In this document: positions 38,501-50,711 of the stretch, in pieces
How the letters are laid out: every line of letters begins with the position of its first letter
Position numbering within the stretch: position 1 is the first letter of the stretch
Assembly: GCA_023374025.1 (NCBI GenBank)
Contig: SIJG01000040.1
Location: 62,001-126,000 of the forward strand
Reading direction: 5' to 3'
Source of the DNA: Heterodera schachtii
Lineage: Eukaryota > Nematoda > Chromadorea > Rhabditida > Heteroderidae
DNA length: 64,000 bases
Translations under genes and position numbers: made by a program
Notes under the pieces: generated by a model
What the model saw: only the letters and a program-made list of their open reading frames with translations
What the model was told of the DNA's origin: nothing
The model's database searches: none

Positions 38501-40867
38501 TAGCAAATAAATATAGAAATTATAATGAAAAAAAATTAAGAATAAAAATTTTGTGGATAATTCCATAATGGTATTTTAAAAGATCGTTCGATCTTCGAAG
38601 TACCATAAGAATGAGTTTTCTCCATGAGAAAAACTTTGTAAATTTCAACTAAATAAATAAATAATTAAAAATATAGCATTAATAAATGCAAGTAAAATAA
38701 TTTATAAATCTCGATTAGTTTAACAAAAATCAATAAAAATTTTTCTTAATTATTTCATTAAATAAAATATAATTAAAATTTTGGCATTAAATTTGAAAAA
38801 CTCAATTAATTTTTTCGGTATAAATATTGAAAAAATGCTTTAATCTGAATAATAGTATAACAAATAAAAGAAAATATTTATTTAGATTAAACACGCCTAG
38901 ATTTCTTCGACTTTTAGACCATAAAAATAAACGTTAAAAAAAAACTAAATCGAGACGAACAATACTAAATTTTGCATATTTGTGTCAATAATAATAATTA
39001 TTAAATTTTACAGAAATACAAAAAATGCAATACTATTTATTTGAATTAAGGGCGTTCAGGGCAAAAACGAAAATAGAAAAACTTGAGCTATAAATCAAAT
39101 GAATAAAAAAGTAAAAATATAAAAATAAACAAAAAATATATTTGGTATAAAATTAAGAAAAAAATGATATGATATATAATATACACTTTACATTCAGGCA
39201 CTTACAAGCCTACAAATTGTTCTCATAAAGAAGCTGCACATGCTAAACAACAACATGCCAAATCGTTTCCCCTCTTCGTGAGTAAATTAGTCTTGGCGTT
39301 GAGGTTAAAAATTACATAATTATAAAAAATCACTATGATCTAATAAATTCACATATTAAATATAAACAGATATAAACTAACCTAAAACAAATGAAAACCA
39401 AATAAAAATTTTATATAGACTAATGATTAAGATTATAATAATTTTTAATGAATAATTGATTCTAAAATTACTCGAAGTATAAAATGGTTATAAATAAACT
39501 TTAAATTATTAATTACCAAATGATAATTGAAAAGGTAAACAATTATATTAAAATAGATTAGTCAAAATAAAGGAACGTTCAAATTATAATTCGACACTAC
39601 ATGAATAGAACCAACACTAGGTCGACAACCATTATTTAAAGCTTGGTCTACAAACATTTTTTAATAAGATAATTCATTATTAATTTTTTTGTTCATTAAG
39701 AAATATTTAAAATAAAATCTTTTAAACTAAATTAAACAATATTGAAAAACCACTAATAATTGAAAAGCTTAAAAATGAGAAATAATTAAGATCTTTTAAA
39801 ATATTATATGGATCATTATTTTTTAAATTAATATACCTTTTAAAAACAAATAAACCAAGAATACACCTCCTAATAATCTAGCTTTCAAATTTTCAAAAAT
39901 GCATATATGAAAAATTACCTTTTACATAAAAATTGTTAAAATATGAATTTAAAATAATATTTATTAATAGGTTTTAATATGTAAATAATACTTTACCAAT
40001 GTCTATGTATTAGGAAAAATTTGCAAAAAACAAAAATGTTAAAAAATTTATTTGTCTATTTTTGTGCCTATTTATTGTATTTTGCAGTTTTTTTTGTTTT
40101 GTTTTTTATGTGCCTATTTTGTAATTTTGTATGCCTAAATTAATTATATTTTATAAAATATTTTTTTTTAAATAAAATTCTTTATTTGCCCAATTCGGAC
40201 CTTGCCCATATTTGCACTATTCAGACCTCGTCCCAATTCGGTTATTCAAAAATTAAAATAAAATTTAAAACATAAAAATATTCAATTGTTTACGAATTTT
40301 TGGTTTTTGCGAAAATTTTAATTTTTTTAATTATTTCATTTTATGTGCTAATTAATCAGTCCGTAAATGTTGGTCCACAAGCGAAAAATACTATTTAATC
40401 ATATTTTGTTTATTTATTTTTTATTACTTCTAGTCCAGTCATATTAAAATCATCGTAAAGTTGTTTTTCACTAATTTATCCGCAAATCTGACACTACGCT
40501 TAATTTTTAAATTAATTTACTTAGAAGGAAACGAAACGGAGCACTAAAATAGCGTATAACACCCATGATGACTCATAAGTCAAAACTATTTTTAGGGACC
40601 GGGAACGGGACTAATGTCCCATTTTTCCGGAATTCCAAATCCCGGTGTTTTACCAAAAAGTCTGGGCAGGGAATCCAGGTAAAGTCAGATTATGATGACA
40701 GCATTCAACATTTTTATTTGTGTGAAAAAAACTACAAATTTTGATCAAATTTTTTATTAACGGGTTTTTAAAAATATCTAGTTGCCACATTTTTGAACTT
40801 TTTTATGTTTTTTGATCAGTGACAAGCTAATGGCTTGCGAATAAGCAACTTCGACTTGTAGAGGATT
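35563..40867. other. AT-rich repeat-derived DNA, no gene seen
   Basis: No supported gene. Local and dispersed repeats recur, for example 35,618-35,715 with 8,935-9,045 and 39,588-39,730 with 15,185-15,290. A GC-richer patch near 40,590-40,690 (GGGACCGGGAACGGGAC…) has no frame. Confidence 0.6.
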
Positions 40868-41053
40868 CTTTTTGAAATCAACATATTATTTTATTATGCC
40901 AATCCAATTTTACATTGCCAAAATGCCAATGTTTTGCTTCATTGGATAAAGATTGATTTTCTTTTTGAAATCAACATATTATTTTATTATGCCAATCCAA
41001 TTTTACATTGCCAAAATGCCAATGTTTTGCTTCATTGGATAAAGATTGATTTT
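40868..41053. repeat. Exact tandem duplication of 93 bp
   Basis: The segment 40,868-40,960 is repeated at 40,961-41,053 with no difference that I can see. It lies 155-340 bp upstream of the ATG of the secreted-protein gene, so it may be a recently duplicated part of the promoter. Confidence 0.95.
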
Positions 41054-41207
41054 CTGGCAAAGGAAATGCCAATTTTATTAAGGCAATCAAAATTTTATTC
41101 ATTGGGATGTCGTGCCTATCCGCATAAATACCTTTTTAACTGTTGGACAATGCGCATAAGTACCCAGCAGATTCCTCCGAATTGGCATTATTCTATTATT
41201 CTTCAAA

Positions 41208-42641
41208 ATGAATCGAATTCCTTTCATCAAACTGGCAATTCTGTTCATCATCATGATTGGAATTGTCTCCTTTGTGGATGGAAAGCACAAAATAATGCGG
41301 AGAATTAAAAATTTATTTGTTGGGAAAAAGAACAATGATAAGTCCTCTGATCAATTTCAATTTGAAATGATCGAAGATGAAACAACAGAGGAGGAGGACA
41401 TGGAAAGAGCAATTCAAATTGGCAAAACATTCTTTTGGCGTAATATGGTAGCAATATGGGAATGTGAAAATGACAAATGGTATAATAACCCGCAAAAAAT
41501 TGGGAAAAATTCCATCGAAGAATTAAAAGAAATTTGTGAAAATTGGAAAATGAAGGCATTGGCAGCCGATGCATTCGTTAAAAGTTTGAAGTGCAAGGAA
41601 AAGCGGAAATTTTTTATTATCATAATTTTAGCGATGATTGATGAAGTAGAACCGGCTTTAGAGGAATGTGAGTTGTTTGGGCGAACTACAACTGAACTCA
41701 GCAATGGAAGCGATTAAGCAGTTTATCGAGACTTATTCAAAACGGGAAAGGGCCAAGGATTAAAAATTGAGATAAAAGTATTTTTAAAAATAGTTTCAAA
41801 ATCTATTTAGGTAAATTTTGAAAATGAGAAAGCATGGGATTTGGTTGAGATGGCTAAAAGCATTCAAAGTCCCCCAGATTCAACAAACTGATGAAGTCAA
41901 GCAAATGTAACGATTGCACAGAACAATTTAATTCTTTTGAAGGCTGAAAATGCTCTTAAATTTGATCCAAATTTTGAGAGATTTAAAAATTCAGAATTTT
42001 CGCAACTATTTTCAAATGCGCCTCCTCGGTTTAGAAATAAGCGTGACGAACGTAAAGTTATTAAAAATTATAAATAATTTTACTAAAGATTATTTGTAAA
42101 GAATTTTGACAATTTATATATAGGAAAAATATGCTCATTTTATCTTTATTTAAAATAAAAAATTATTCAAATAAATTTCACTTTGAAGGCTCATTAGCGT
42201 CCATTAGTGAATTGGCATATGAAGATAAAAACAAGAACCGTAATTATGTGAATACATTTGTTAATGTTGCGGAAGACTACAAAAAACAATTGGAGTTTTT
42301 GCAGGAGAAAAACCTAAATGACGATGAAAAGTTTGAAATTTTGAAACAAATTAAGCAAGGAAGCAGCGTTCAACTTTGGAACACTTCGCATCAACTGGAT
42401 TGGGTATTTTTAACTTAATTACGGATATCATTCATCAAACATTGATGATGATCAACAGCACAAGAAGCCAAGTGATGGAAGAAGAGAAACCCAGAAAAAA
42501 ACTTACGGGGCATTCGGGAAAAATAAGCAGAAAAAATCTCGGTGGCCAACTGAGTCCCAGGGACGGTTTTCTTACTTTTACCTGCGTTTGAGGGCCCGTA
42601 ACTTTTTTTCTAAAACTCAAATCAAAAAATGCCCGCTTTGA
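41208..42641 (+). CDS. Small secreted charged protein, multi-exon, possibly decaying
   Basis: ATG at 41,208 begins a clear signal peptide (MNRIPFIKLAILFIIMIGIV…, cleavage near residue 25), then a Lys/Arg-rich stretch and an acidic stretch (EDETTEEEDMERA). The simple frame stops at 41,717 (169 residues). A spliced model keeps phase across five blocks: 41,208-41,667; 41,702-41,751; 41,811-42,051; 42,189-42,403; 42,459-42,641 (stop TGA), about 383 codons. Its introns include one of 34 nt (GTGAGT…CTCAG) and one GC-AG intron. The only breaks are two adjacent in-frame TGA codons at 41,889-41,894, which a 33-nt intron (GTCCCC…GTCAAG) would remove. The distal part is helical and Lys-rich. The family is not recognised. 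In a parasitic nematode such a protein would be an effector candidate, which is inference only. Confidence 0.5.
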
Positions 42642-42866
42642 GGGCCCTAAGTTGAAATGTTGAATAAAAGTTAAAAAAAATTCCAGGCCTCTATCTCTAA
42701 CCCCCTGGGTTGGGTGCTTCTACAAAAATACATCTGAAATCAGATTTCAGTTATGACACCGTTAAGACCTCTGAATCCCTGTGTGATTAGAGATTCTGAG
42801 GCATCATTTTGAGGGGGGTGGGCAAAATAATAAATAAAAATTTTAATTAAATTATTTTGGTGAATA

Positions 42867-43375
42867 TCTCTTCAAATCACTGTTGTACCTCATCAAATCA
42901 CTGTTGTACCTCTTCTGATCACTTTTTACCTCTTCTAATAACTTTTTACCTCTTCCAACAATTTTGTACCTCTTCAAATCACTAATGTACCTCTTCTGAT
43001 CAATGTGTTGTACCTTTTCTACTCACTGTTGTACCTCTTTTAATCACTGTTGTACCTCTTCTCATCACTGTTGTACCATTTCAAATCACTGTTGTACCTT
43101 TTCTACTCACTGTTGTACCTCTTTTAATCACTGTTGTAGATCTTCTCATCACTGTTGTACCTCTTCCCCCGTGGTTCTACCTCTACCATAAGTAGTTGTA
43201 CCTCTACCACGGTGGTTGTACCTCTACCACAAGTGGTTGTAACTCTTCCCCCGTGGTTGTACCTCTTCCCCCGTAGTTGTACTTCTTCCCCGTGGTTGTA
43301 TCTCTACCACAAGTAGTTGTACCTCTCCCTCCCGTGATTGTACCTCTTCTAACTTTTGTTGTACCTCTTTGGAAC
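42867..43375. repeat. About 21-bp tandem array (CTGTTGTACCTCTTCAAATCA)
   Basis: Roughly two dozen copies of a 21-bp unit containing GTTGTACCTCTT. They drift from 'AATCACT' forms on the left to 'ACCACNNGTGGTTGTACCTCT' forms on the right. The Cys/His-rich open frame at 43,003-43,191 is a translation artefact of the 21-bp period. Confidence 0.9.
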
Positions 43376-44562
43376 CTTCTATTTTCGGCCGGAGTTTTTG
43401 GTTATTTTTTTGAGGCGCTCACTTTTTTAAAAGTTTAAGTTCTATCTTCTTTTAAATTCTTCCTAAATGAAGAATAAATTTTTTCTATATAAATCGTATC
43501 GACAATCATCAATGTAAATTTAAATGAAGTAAGGTGAATTAAAATAATCTTTTAATTAGATTCATTTTAAAATAATCGTCACTTTGTTATAACAAACATA
43601 CTGCTTTCAGAATTTGTTGTATTTCTAATTTGCTTATAAAATTTAATTCCAAGCTTTTATTATATTAAATAGTTATCAAACAATTTAAAATGAATTAAAA
43701 AGAACTAAAATTTATATTATTGAGTATTAAATTAATTTCAACGAAATTATTTATTTCAAAAAAAAAGATTAATTGCATAGCATTTTTGAACATGATTAAT
43801 TAATATAGTATAATTTATAGGAAGGGAAAATAAAAATAATATTTTTTATTTAAAATTTTAATCTCGCTCATCCATGGGGTAGGGCGAACCGGCATTTGGA
43901 TTGCAAGTTTATCTCTATCTTTGTATGTTTATTTTTTTCAGAAATAATTGTTGCTTAAAAATGTTAAATTAGTAAAAGGATTTTTAAAAATAAATATAAT
44001 AAAAAGAAAAGCACAATTTAATTACAAAATAATTTAGGATTTAATATTATTAATGGGTATTTTGTTTATTTTAATTTCAATTTGTACCTAACCTGAGTTC
44101 TTCTTCAAAAGGTGGTGCAAAAACAAGGAAATATGCTTGAATGCATTACTGTTCACTGCATACCCATGAGCAAAAAGTATAAGGAAAAATAATTATTATT
44201 CTTTCGACAAAACTTTTTAAAAGTAAAAAATGTTATCTACATATAAATAAAAATATTTAGCTTTTTTGGCAAAATAAAATGCAATAAAATAAAATGATTT
44301 GCTATAAAATAAGTCAAATAAAAATAAACTAAAATTTTTTATTGCTTCATAAAAATTTCATTTAAAAAAGAACTGAAGGCATAGGATAGGCTGTAAAGAT
44401 AAATCTGAAAAGATCAATTCTTGATATGCAAATAATCATTACTAAAATACTGAAATATATTATTTTCCAATTAATTATTTTTTTTAAAAGTAAAAAAATA
44501 TTCCAAATGAAGTTTTAAAATATAAAAGAATGAATTTAAAAAAATCAAAAAACAATGTAACC
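43376..44562. other. AT-rich intergenic DNA, no gene seen
   Basis: No coding frame, array or inverted repeat noticed. Confidence 0.6.
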
Positions 44563-47397
44563 ATATCAAGAGAATCTACTGTTCGACATTGTACGAGTAT
44601 ATCAATTAATTGCTTTTAATAATGCAGTTTTCCAAAAGATATTCTAAATTAATAATGAACTATGAATAATAGATCTGATATATATTTATTTTATGCTTGC
44701 AAATAGCACAATGATTGATTCCGAGAAATTTATGCAAAAACTAATAACATTAAATAAAATATGCCATGAAAAAAGAATACAAAAAATAAACGAAAATTGT
44801 GTAGCTAATAACAATAGTTCGATTGCAATTTAAAAAAACTATCTTGAATGAATGGTAAACTTTCGGAATAGTGCAAAAAATATAATCATAAACATGTTAT
44901 TCAATTAAAACCAAAGCAACTAAAGAATAAAATTTTTTAGTATTGTAGAAAATATATTTACCCAATTAAGGTGAATTCCGCATAAAACATAGAAAGCATA
45001 CGAAATAAAATAGCAACTATGAAAATAGAGTAAATTAATAATAAATAAATTTAATTTAAAATTACACAAAAATTTCCATTTGAATTAACAAAATTAGCGA
45101 TTTTCTAATAAATCCATGAATAAATTTTTTATAATATTTATTTTCTAAAAATTCTAAACTTCTTTATTAAATTAAATTAATTTTTTAAAACTGATAAAGT
45201 AATTATAGTGTTAAACAATGCGCGCTTGTTTTTGACGGAACATTAATTCACTCGAAATATTATTATGAGTAAAGACCATACCATAATGATTTATTATTGT
45301 AAAAATATAAATAAATAAAAATAACCTTTGAATCGCAATGAAAATAATTATATCATTTTTATTAAAATTTTTACAAAAATTTTATTGAGTGTATCATAAA
45401 ATAGAGATATTTAAAAGCAATACCAAACAAAAAATCTATCATCTAAAATAAATTAAATAAAAACCTCAAACTAACAAAATCAAATGATTGAACAAAAAAT
45501 CACTAACAAATACATGATTTCATACAATATTATGTACGATTTTTAAGCAAAAACAAATTATTATTGAATAAATTGAGTTAAATAATTTAATCGGGCTAAC
45601 ATAAAATTAACATTGGGTATAGCGAGCAAATCAACATTTATAAAAATAATAATTGTTATTCCATTTGATCATTGCAACAACAATTGCACAAGAAAAATAT
45701 GCCACCTAAAAATAGTACGAAGATTTTTCATAAAATATACTACTACAAAAAATAACAGAATATAAAAAATATATAAATAAACTAGGTATTAAAGGAAAAT
45801 GCGCACTTTCCGGTTGTGCTTTGCAATTGAAATTTATTTACTTCAAACACAATTTTTCCGGATAAAGAAAGTAAATAATTTTGATTTAAAAATACGAATA
45901 ATGCAATAAATAAATAAATAAATGAACAATTTTTTGTAAAATATAAATTAGAATTCTAAAGAATGAGTAATTAAAAATATAACAAAAACAGGAAAAAATA
46001 ATATAAATTTATTTAAATAATCATTTTTCTGATGAAATCAAATAAAAAATAAAAAATTTTTGCTTAATTAATCTAAATATAAATAAAGAAACCAGATTTT
46101 CCATGTGTGCAAATATCAGCATCTATGAAAAAAATTAGTAAAAAATTAATGTTTTGATTTGATGAAAGTTTTTAATATCAATATAAACCCATATTTTGGG
46201 GGTTTTCGGGAATAAATCCATATTTCGCCATTTGAGTTTTCGTCGGTCATTTTGGAATTTTTAATAAATATTTTTGCCATTTTTTGCAAACTTTTCTTTT
46301 TTTAATGAAAATTTTTTCTTCGAATTTTGAGAAAGTTGCAAGTATTTTTATACAATGGTCGACAAAAAAATATTGCATTTTTATGTTTCAATCCATTTTT
46401 TTATTGTTTATTGTACTTTTTAAGTTTATTTAAGCAAATATTGAATATATACACCATTTTTGGAATTTTTGAGAGTTTAAAACATACATTTTGGCAGTTT
46501 TTAGTCCATATTTTGGTTCATATTTGGCCATTTTTGAGCTTTTTGTCCATATTTCGGGCACTTTTAGTCAATAAATTTCGAGCCCTAATCATAACTATTA
46601 AAAATTCAATATAGGTAAAATATTAAAAAAATATTTTAAATTGGAAAGAAAAATAAATGTTTTCAAAATTTAAAAAAAATGAAAGCTGATCCTACTCATG
46701 GCCAATAATCTGTCCACAATGGCAGGCCGCCATATGAATATAAAAAGACAAATTAAATGCATTTATTTGACTGAATTTTATGAGATAAATAAAAGAAGTT
46801 AACAACACAAATAAAACAGAAAAATTATTTTGAATTAGCAGAGCCAATTTTTGCGCTTTTAATATGAAATTATATGCTTTAAAATTTAAAAAATTGTTAA
46901 TTAATTAGGATTATTAAGTCAAAAAACTAAATATATAAGATTTTTTAAAAATTTGAAGAATTCAAGTAGCAGAATTACAACACATATTAAAAAGAAAAAC
47001 TTCAAAATGCGCGAGTGGGGAGTTTCCCGCCGACCACAAGATTAAAAGGCAAAAACAGAAAATAATTTATTAAAATATAAAGAGAAAAATAGAATATTAT
47101 TGAAAAACATTTTTTTTAATAATGTTAAAATAAAATGTAAATAAAATTATATTTCAAAAACATATAACTCTATAATTATTTAATAATATACTTAGCGATT
47201 AATGACTCGAATAATAACGGCGTTAAATCATATTTTGCTATAAAATTAAAAAAAATTGATTCGACTAACAAATAAGTGAAGAGTTCAGCAACGATCCCAA
47301 GATTAAAATGAAAAAATAAAATAATTTATTGAAAGACAAAGAGAAAAATAAATATTAAAAAATTTTCAATTAAATATGGAGGACTTTTTGTATATAG
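44563..47397. repeat. Segmental duplication, copy B, cut by the LTR element
   Basis: Direct, near-identical copy of 31,999-35,562 with two large gaps relative to copy A. Homology continues up to TTTTGTATATAG and stops exactly where the 5' LTR begins (47,398). The sequence after the 3' LTR (63,171 onward) does not resume the homology that copy A shows after 35,562. Confidence 0.9.
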
Positions 47398-47881
47398 TGT
47401 AAGACATAAGCTAATTAACATAAATTGCCGAAGCATTAGGCACAATTTCACACTCACTTTTAATTTCTTTTTTTATTTTCATTTTATTTAATTTTCCGTT
47501 AGCCAATAGCGATCGATCTGACACTCCTCCCCTTTCCAATTATGTCTATTTAATGTGCGATCTCTCCACTTGTAGTCACTTAATCATGATTATGTAACTT
47601 TATTTAATTTATTTAATTTTTGTATTTTATGTTTTTATTTAATTGTATTTAAATATTTGATTCCATTTTATGTACTTATTTTATTTATTTGTATTTATTT
47701 GTATTTATTTTCCATGCTTTTCCGGAAATAAAGCCAATCCAAAATGGAGTTGGATTTGGAATGAGTTGGGGAGGGAAGTGGGATTGATCACCCCAGGACC
47801 CCCTCATAAAATGATTGGATTTCTAAGGGTTGGGGGTCCCAAGGCCTAATTCAGCACGTTCCACTGGGCAATGTGTGTTAT
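47398..47881 (+). repeat. 5' LTR
   Basis: 484 bp, matched by 62,688-63,170. It begins TGTAAGACATAAG and ends …ATGTGTGTTAT, so the 3' end is not the usual CA. It holds an AATAAA polyadenylation signal at 47,727-47,732 and the motif TGCCGAAG (reverse complement of CTTCGGCA) at 47,426-47,433. Confidence 0.95.
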
Positions 47882-47897
47882 TGGTAGCACCGGATGG
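47882..47897 (+). promoter_or_regulatory. Primer-binding site (minus-strand synthesis)
   Basis: TGGTAGCACCGGATGG follows the 5' LTR directly. Its complement ends in …GCTACCA, as expected for the CCA-terminated 3' end of a tRNA primer. I cannot name the tRNA from the window. Confidence 0.75.
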
Positions 47898-48049
47898 TTT
47901 GGCATTTGGCCTGGGCGGCTAAGGGACAACCCATAGGAAAAAGTAGTAAGGGAAAAGCATGGAAATGATGGCCATCAGTGAGTGCTTCGGCAATAAAAAG
48001 AAAGTCCTCCGGAGGCGGTAAAAAAGGAGAAAAGAAAAAGTGAAAAGAA

Positions 48050-48440
48050 GAATGCCCCGATAAAGTCAGTGAATACCCTTTGGGATGCCCTTTTGGATGA
48101 AAATGCCCATTAGGATGAAATTATGAAAATTTGGGATGCCCTTAGGATGATAAATAGATAAAAAATGACTTTCGGGATGCCCTAGGATGCCCTTCGGGAT
48201 GAAAAAAAAAGAGGAGAGAATGCCCCGGGATGCCCTTTTGGATGACTGTGAAAATGCCCATTAGGATGATAAAAGTGAAATTTGGAATGCCCTTCGGGAA
48301 GACAAAAAGTGAAAAGATGCCCTTTTGGATGGCTAAGAAAAATGACCATTAGGATGATAATTAGTGGAATAAAATTCGAAATGCCATGAAGGATAAAAAA
48401 TTGACATTAGTGAAAATGCCCTTCGGGAAGACAAAGAGAT
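48050..48440 (+). repeat. Degenerate leader repeat (ATGCCCTTCGGGATGA)
   Basis: About a dozen imperfect copies of a 16-20-bp unit: ATGCCC, then TTTTGG, TTCGGG or ATTAGG, then ATGA. Exact CCCTTCGGG forms (for example near 48,190, 48,290 and 48,420) would fold as CCC-UUCG-GGG hairpins. The repeat lies in the untranslated leader before gag. Confidence 0.8.
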
Positions 48441-49184
48441 AAATTGAAATAAAAATGGAAAATGACCGAAAAAGAAATTGAAATCAGTCAGTCAAAAAAA
48501 AAAAGTGAAAATTCAAATGTGAAATTAAAAACTTTAAAAAAAAACGGAATACAAAATACAGTAAAGGTACAGTAGGTCCTTCGGGAAGCCAAAGAGATGA
48601 TTGAAAAATTACATATAAAAAAAAATAAATAAAAATAATAAATTAAAGAAAATTAATTTTAAATCATATACAGTATAAAAAAAAAAAGGGACTACAGTAC
48701 TCAAAAAAAAAGGGGGGAATTTTGCCGGACATGTTGATGAGCAAAGTACGCTCACAGCTCGCGTTATCGTTTTGGCCATCTGCTGAGAACATTGCTCACT
48801 TAACGTTAGCACTGCGCTCTCTCTCTTCCCCCCCCCCCGGCGCTGCTCTCTTTTGTCAATCGGAAGATCTGTTGCAATTCGTAGCGTCTTTTCACATTCA
48901 TCCCATCTTCGTTGCTCTTCCCCCCGGCGATGATGGGCGGAGGATGGCGTCGCTTGGCCATTCATTTATGAGACGCCAATAAATATGCGGATTTACAGCA
49001 CACAATTCATTCCTCCAAAACATCATTTTATTTGTGCATTTCATTAATGTCTCATTTATTAGGAATTTTATTAATGTTTCCAATTTAAATTAATTTGTTT
49101 TTTCTTTTCATTTTTAGCAATTCAATTTTCAACTCTAAAGTATAAATTTTAACTGCAAATCGTTGGATTTCGACTCGGCATCGG

Positions 49185-50711
49185 CACACTTCCGACACAA
49201 CTAAACAAGGACAATTGGCAAGGACATCGCTTCGGCAATTCTCTGTGAGTTACAGTAATGGGTACTGTACCAATTAAGAGGGGAGGATTTTCAAGCCTTT
49301 GGGATCCTTCTTGGAGTAAAAAATGGTGAAACTTTTTACAATTCGTAAATCTTGGTAATCCTGGTAACCCTAAAATTTGGGCAAACAAAAATTCCTTTTA
49401 CTTAATAATTTGGTGACAATTCGACTTTCAAATTAGAATTAATGGGTCACAAATGGGCCAATAAATCATTATCTTATGCTTTATGAGTTATAGGGGTTTA
49501 TAACTACGGTAATCAGTATGTAAAATATAAGACATTTATTAACATTTTGAGTACTATTTCAGGTTCTACCTTTTCGGACTCTGTTGGACTGTGGACTGAA
49601 TTGCGGTTGCTTACCAATCGGACGGACTGCGCATCGCTTCGGCATTTTTCTGTAAGTCCCACAGTATCGAATATACTGTACTTTTTGGGTCTAACGCATT
49701 CAAATGCCGGCGTTTAATTAAAATTTCTAATATAATAATTAAAGACTAATTACAGTAATAAAAATTGGTTTAATCCTTTCAAATGTACAGTAATTTCCCT
49801 ATGCTTTCTTTATGATTAATGTCTCACTTTTAATCACAGAAACTTAATTCGAATGTAAAATTAATTTCAAGCACTAATTTCTGGGAATAATTTCAGGTTC
49901 TCTGTTCGCATCTGACTGACAAATTGGACTTTGTTGTGAGCCTCGGCATCTGCAAATTGCCTTTGAAGCCCAATTAAGTGAGTCCAATTAATCAATGACA
50001 CCCAATTATTTCACACACTGGGGGTGAGTGGTTAATTAATTAAATTGTTTGTACTCATGCATTTTGGCTTCAATTTAATGCATTTATTAAATTTCAAAAA
50101 TGGTAATTACAGTAATTTTTTCTTTTCGATTAAATCAAATCTGTGACAAACAAATTTAAATTTGTTTTCTCTCTCTAATTAATTAACTGATCAAAAAAAA
50201 AAATAATAATTTTGTATCAATGATATGATAATGCTTAACATATATGTTTATATTCTTTTGTTTTTATAATTTTGGTGCATTTCTAATAATAATTGAAAGT
50301 TTATTGGGATAACCTTAAATAGTGTTTTCTTCCTAAAATTTTTTTTTTGTTTGGAATTATTGATCATTGGCATTTATCAATTATAATTAATTGCTTAAAT
50401 AATTAAATTGTAATTCATTCAGATAACCGAATTGGTTTACTGTATTACAATTAATACTGTAACTCATTCAGGTTTTGGCATTGTGTTTTTGCCTTGGACT
50501 TTGGAATTTGTCGTCGTCAAGGACCTGAGCAGCGTTTGGATTTTGGATTTGGAATTTGACGTGGCCAAGGGTTGGTCAAATCACTGATTATTGAATTAAT
50601 TATTCAAATTATTCTAAATAATAATACAAACAAAAAAGAAATAAAATAAAATAAACAAACAAATAAACAAAAAGGAAAGAAATTAAATTAAATTATTGCT
50701 TCGGCAAGAAA
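49185..50711 (+). promoter_or_regulatory. Multi-exon 5' leader of the retroelement
   Basis: Short GC-richer blocks are separated by AT-rich spacers with intron borders. Block a ends at 49,244 before GTGAGT. Block b is 49,563-49,651 (acceptor TATTTCAG, donor GTAAGT). Block c is 49,897-49,977 (acceptor AATTTCAG, donor GTGAGT). Block d starts at 50,472 (acceptor ATTCAG) and leads to gag. Blocks a and b end in near-identical CGCTTCGGCA…CT just before the donor. The layout suggests a spliced untranslated leader used to make more than one mRNA. Confidence 0.6.

Noticed and set aside
43003..43191. Cys/His-rich open frame that looks like a zinc-binding or toxin-like peptide
   Set aside because: It is the translation of the 21-bp tandem array; the unit length is a multiple of three, so the frame stays open by arithmetic.
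42867..43375. CRISPR array
   Set aside because: Units are contiguous 21-mers without spacers of unique sequence, in a eukaryotic context.
48609..48982. Open frames on both strands in the retroelement leader
   Set aside because: Poly-C and CTCTCT runs inflate them; no match to known retroelement accessory proteins and no useful start context.
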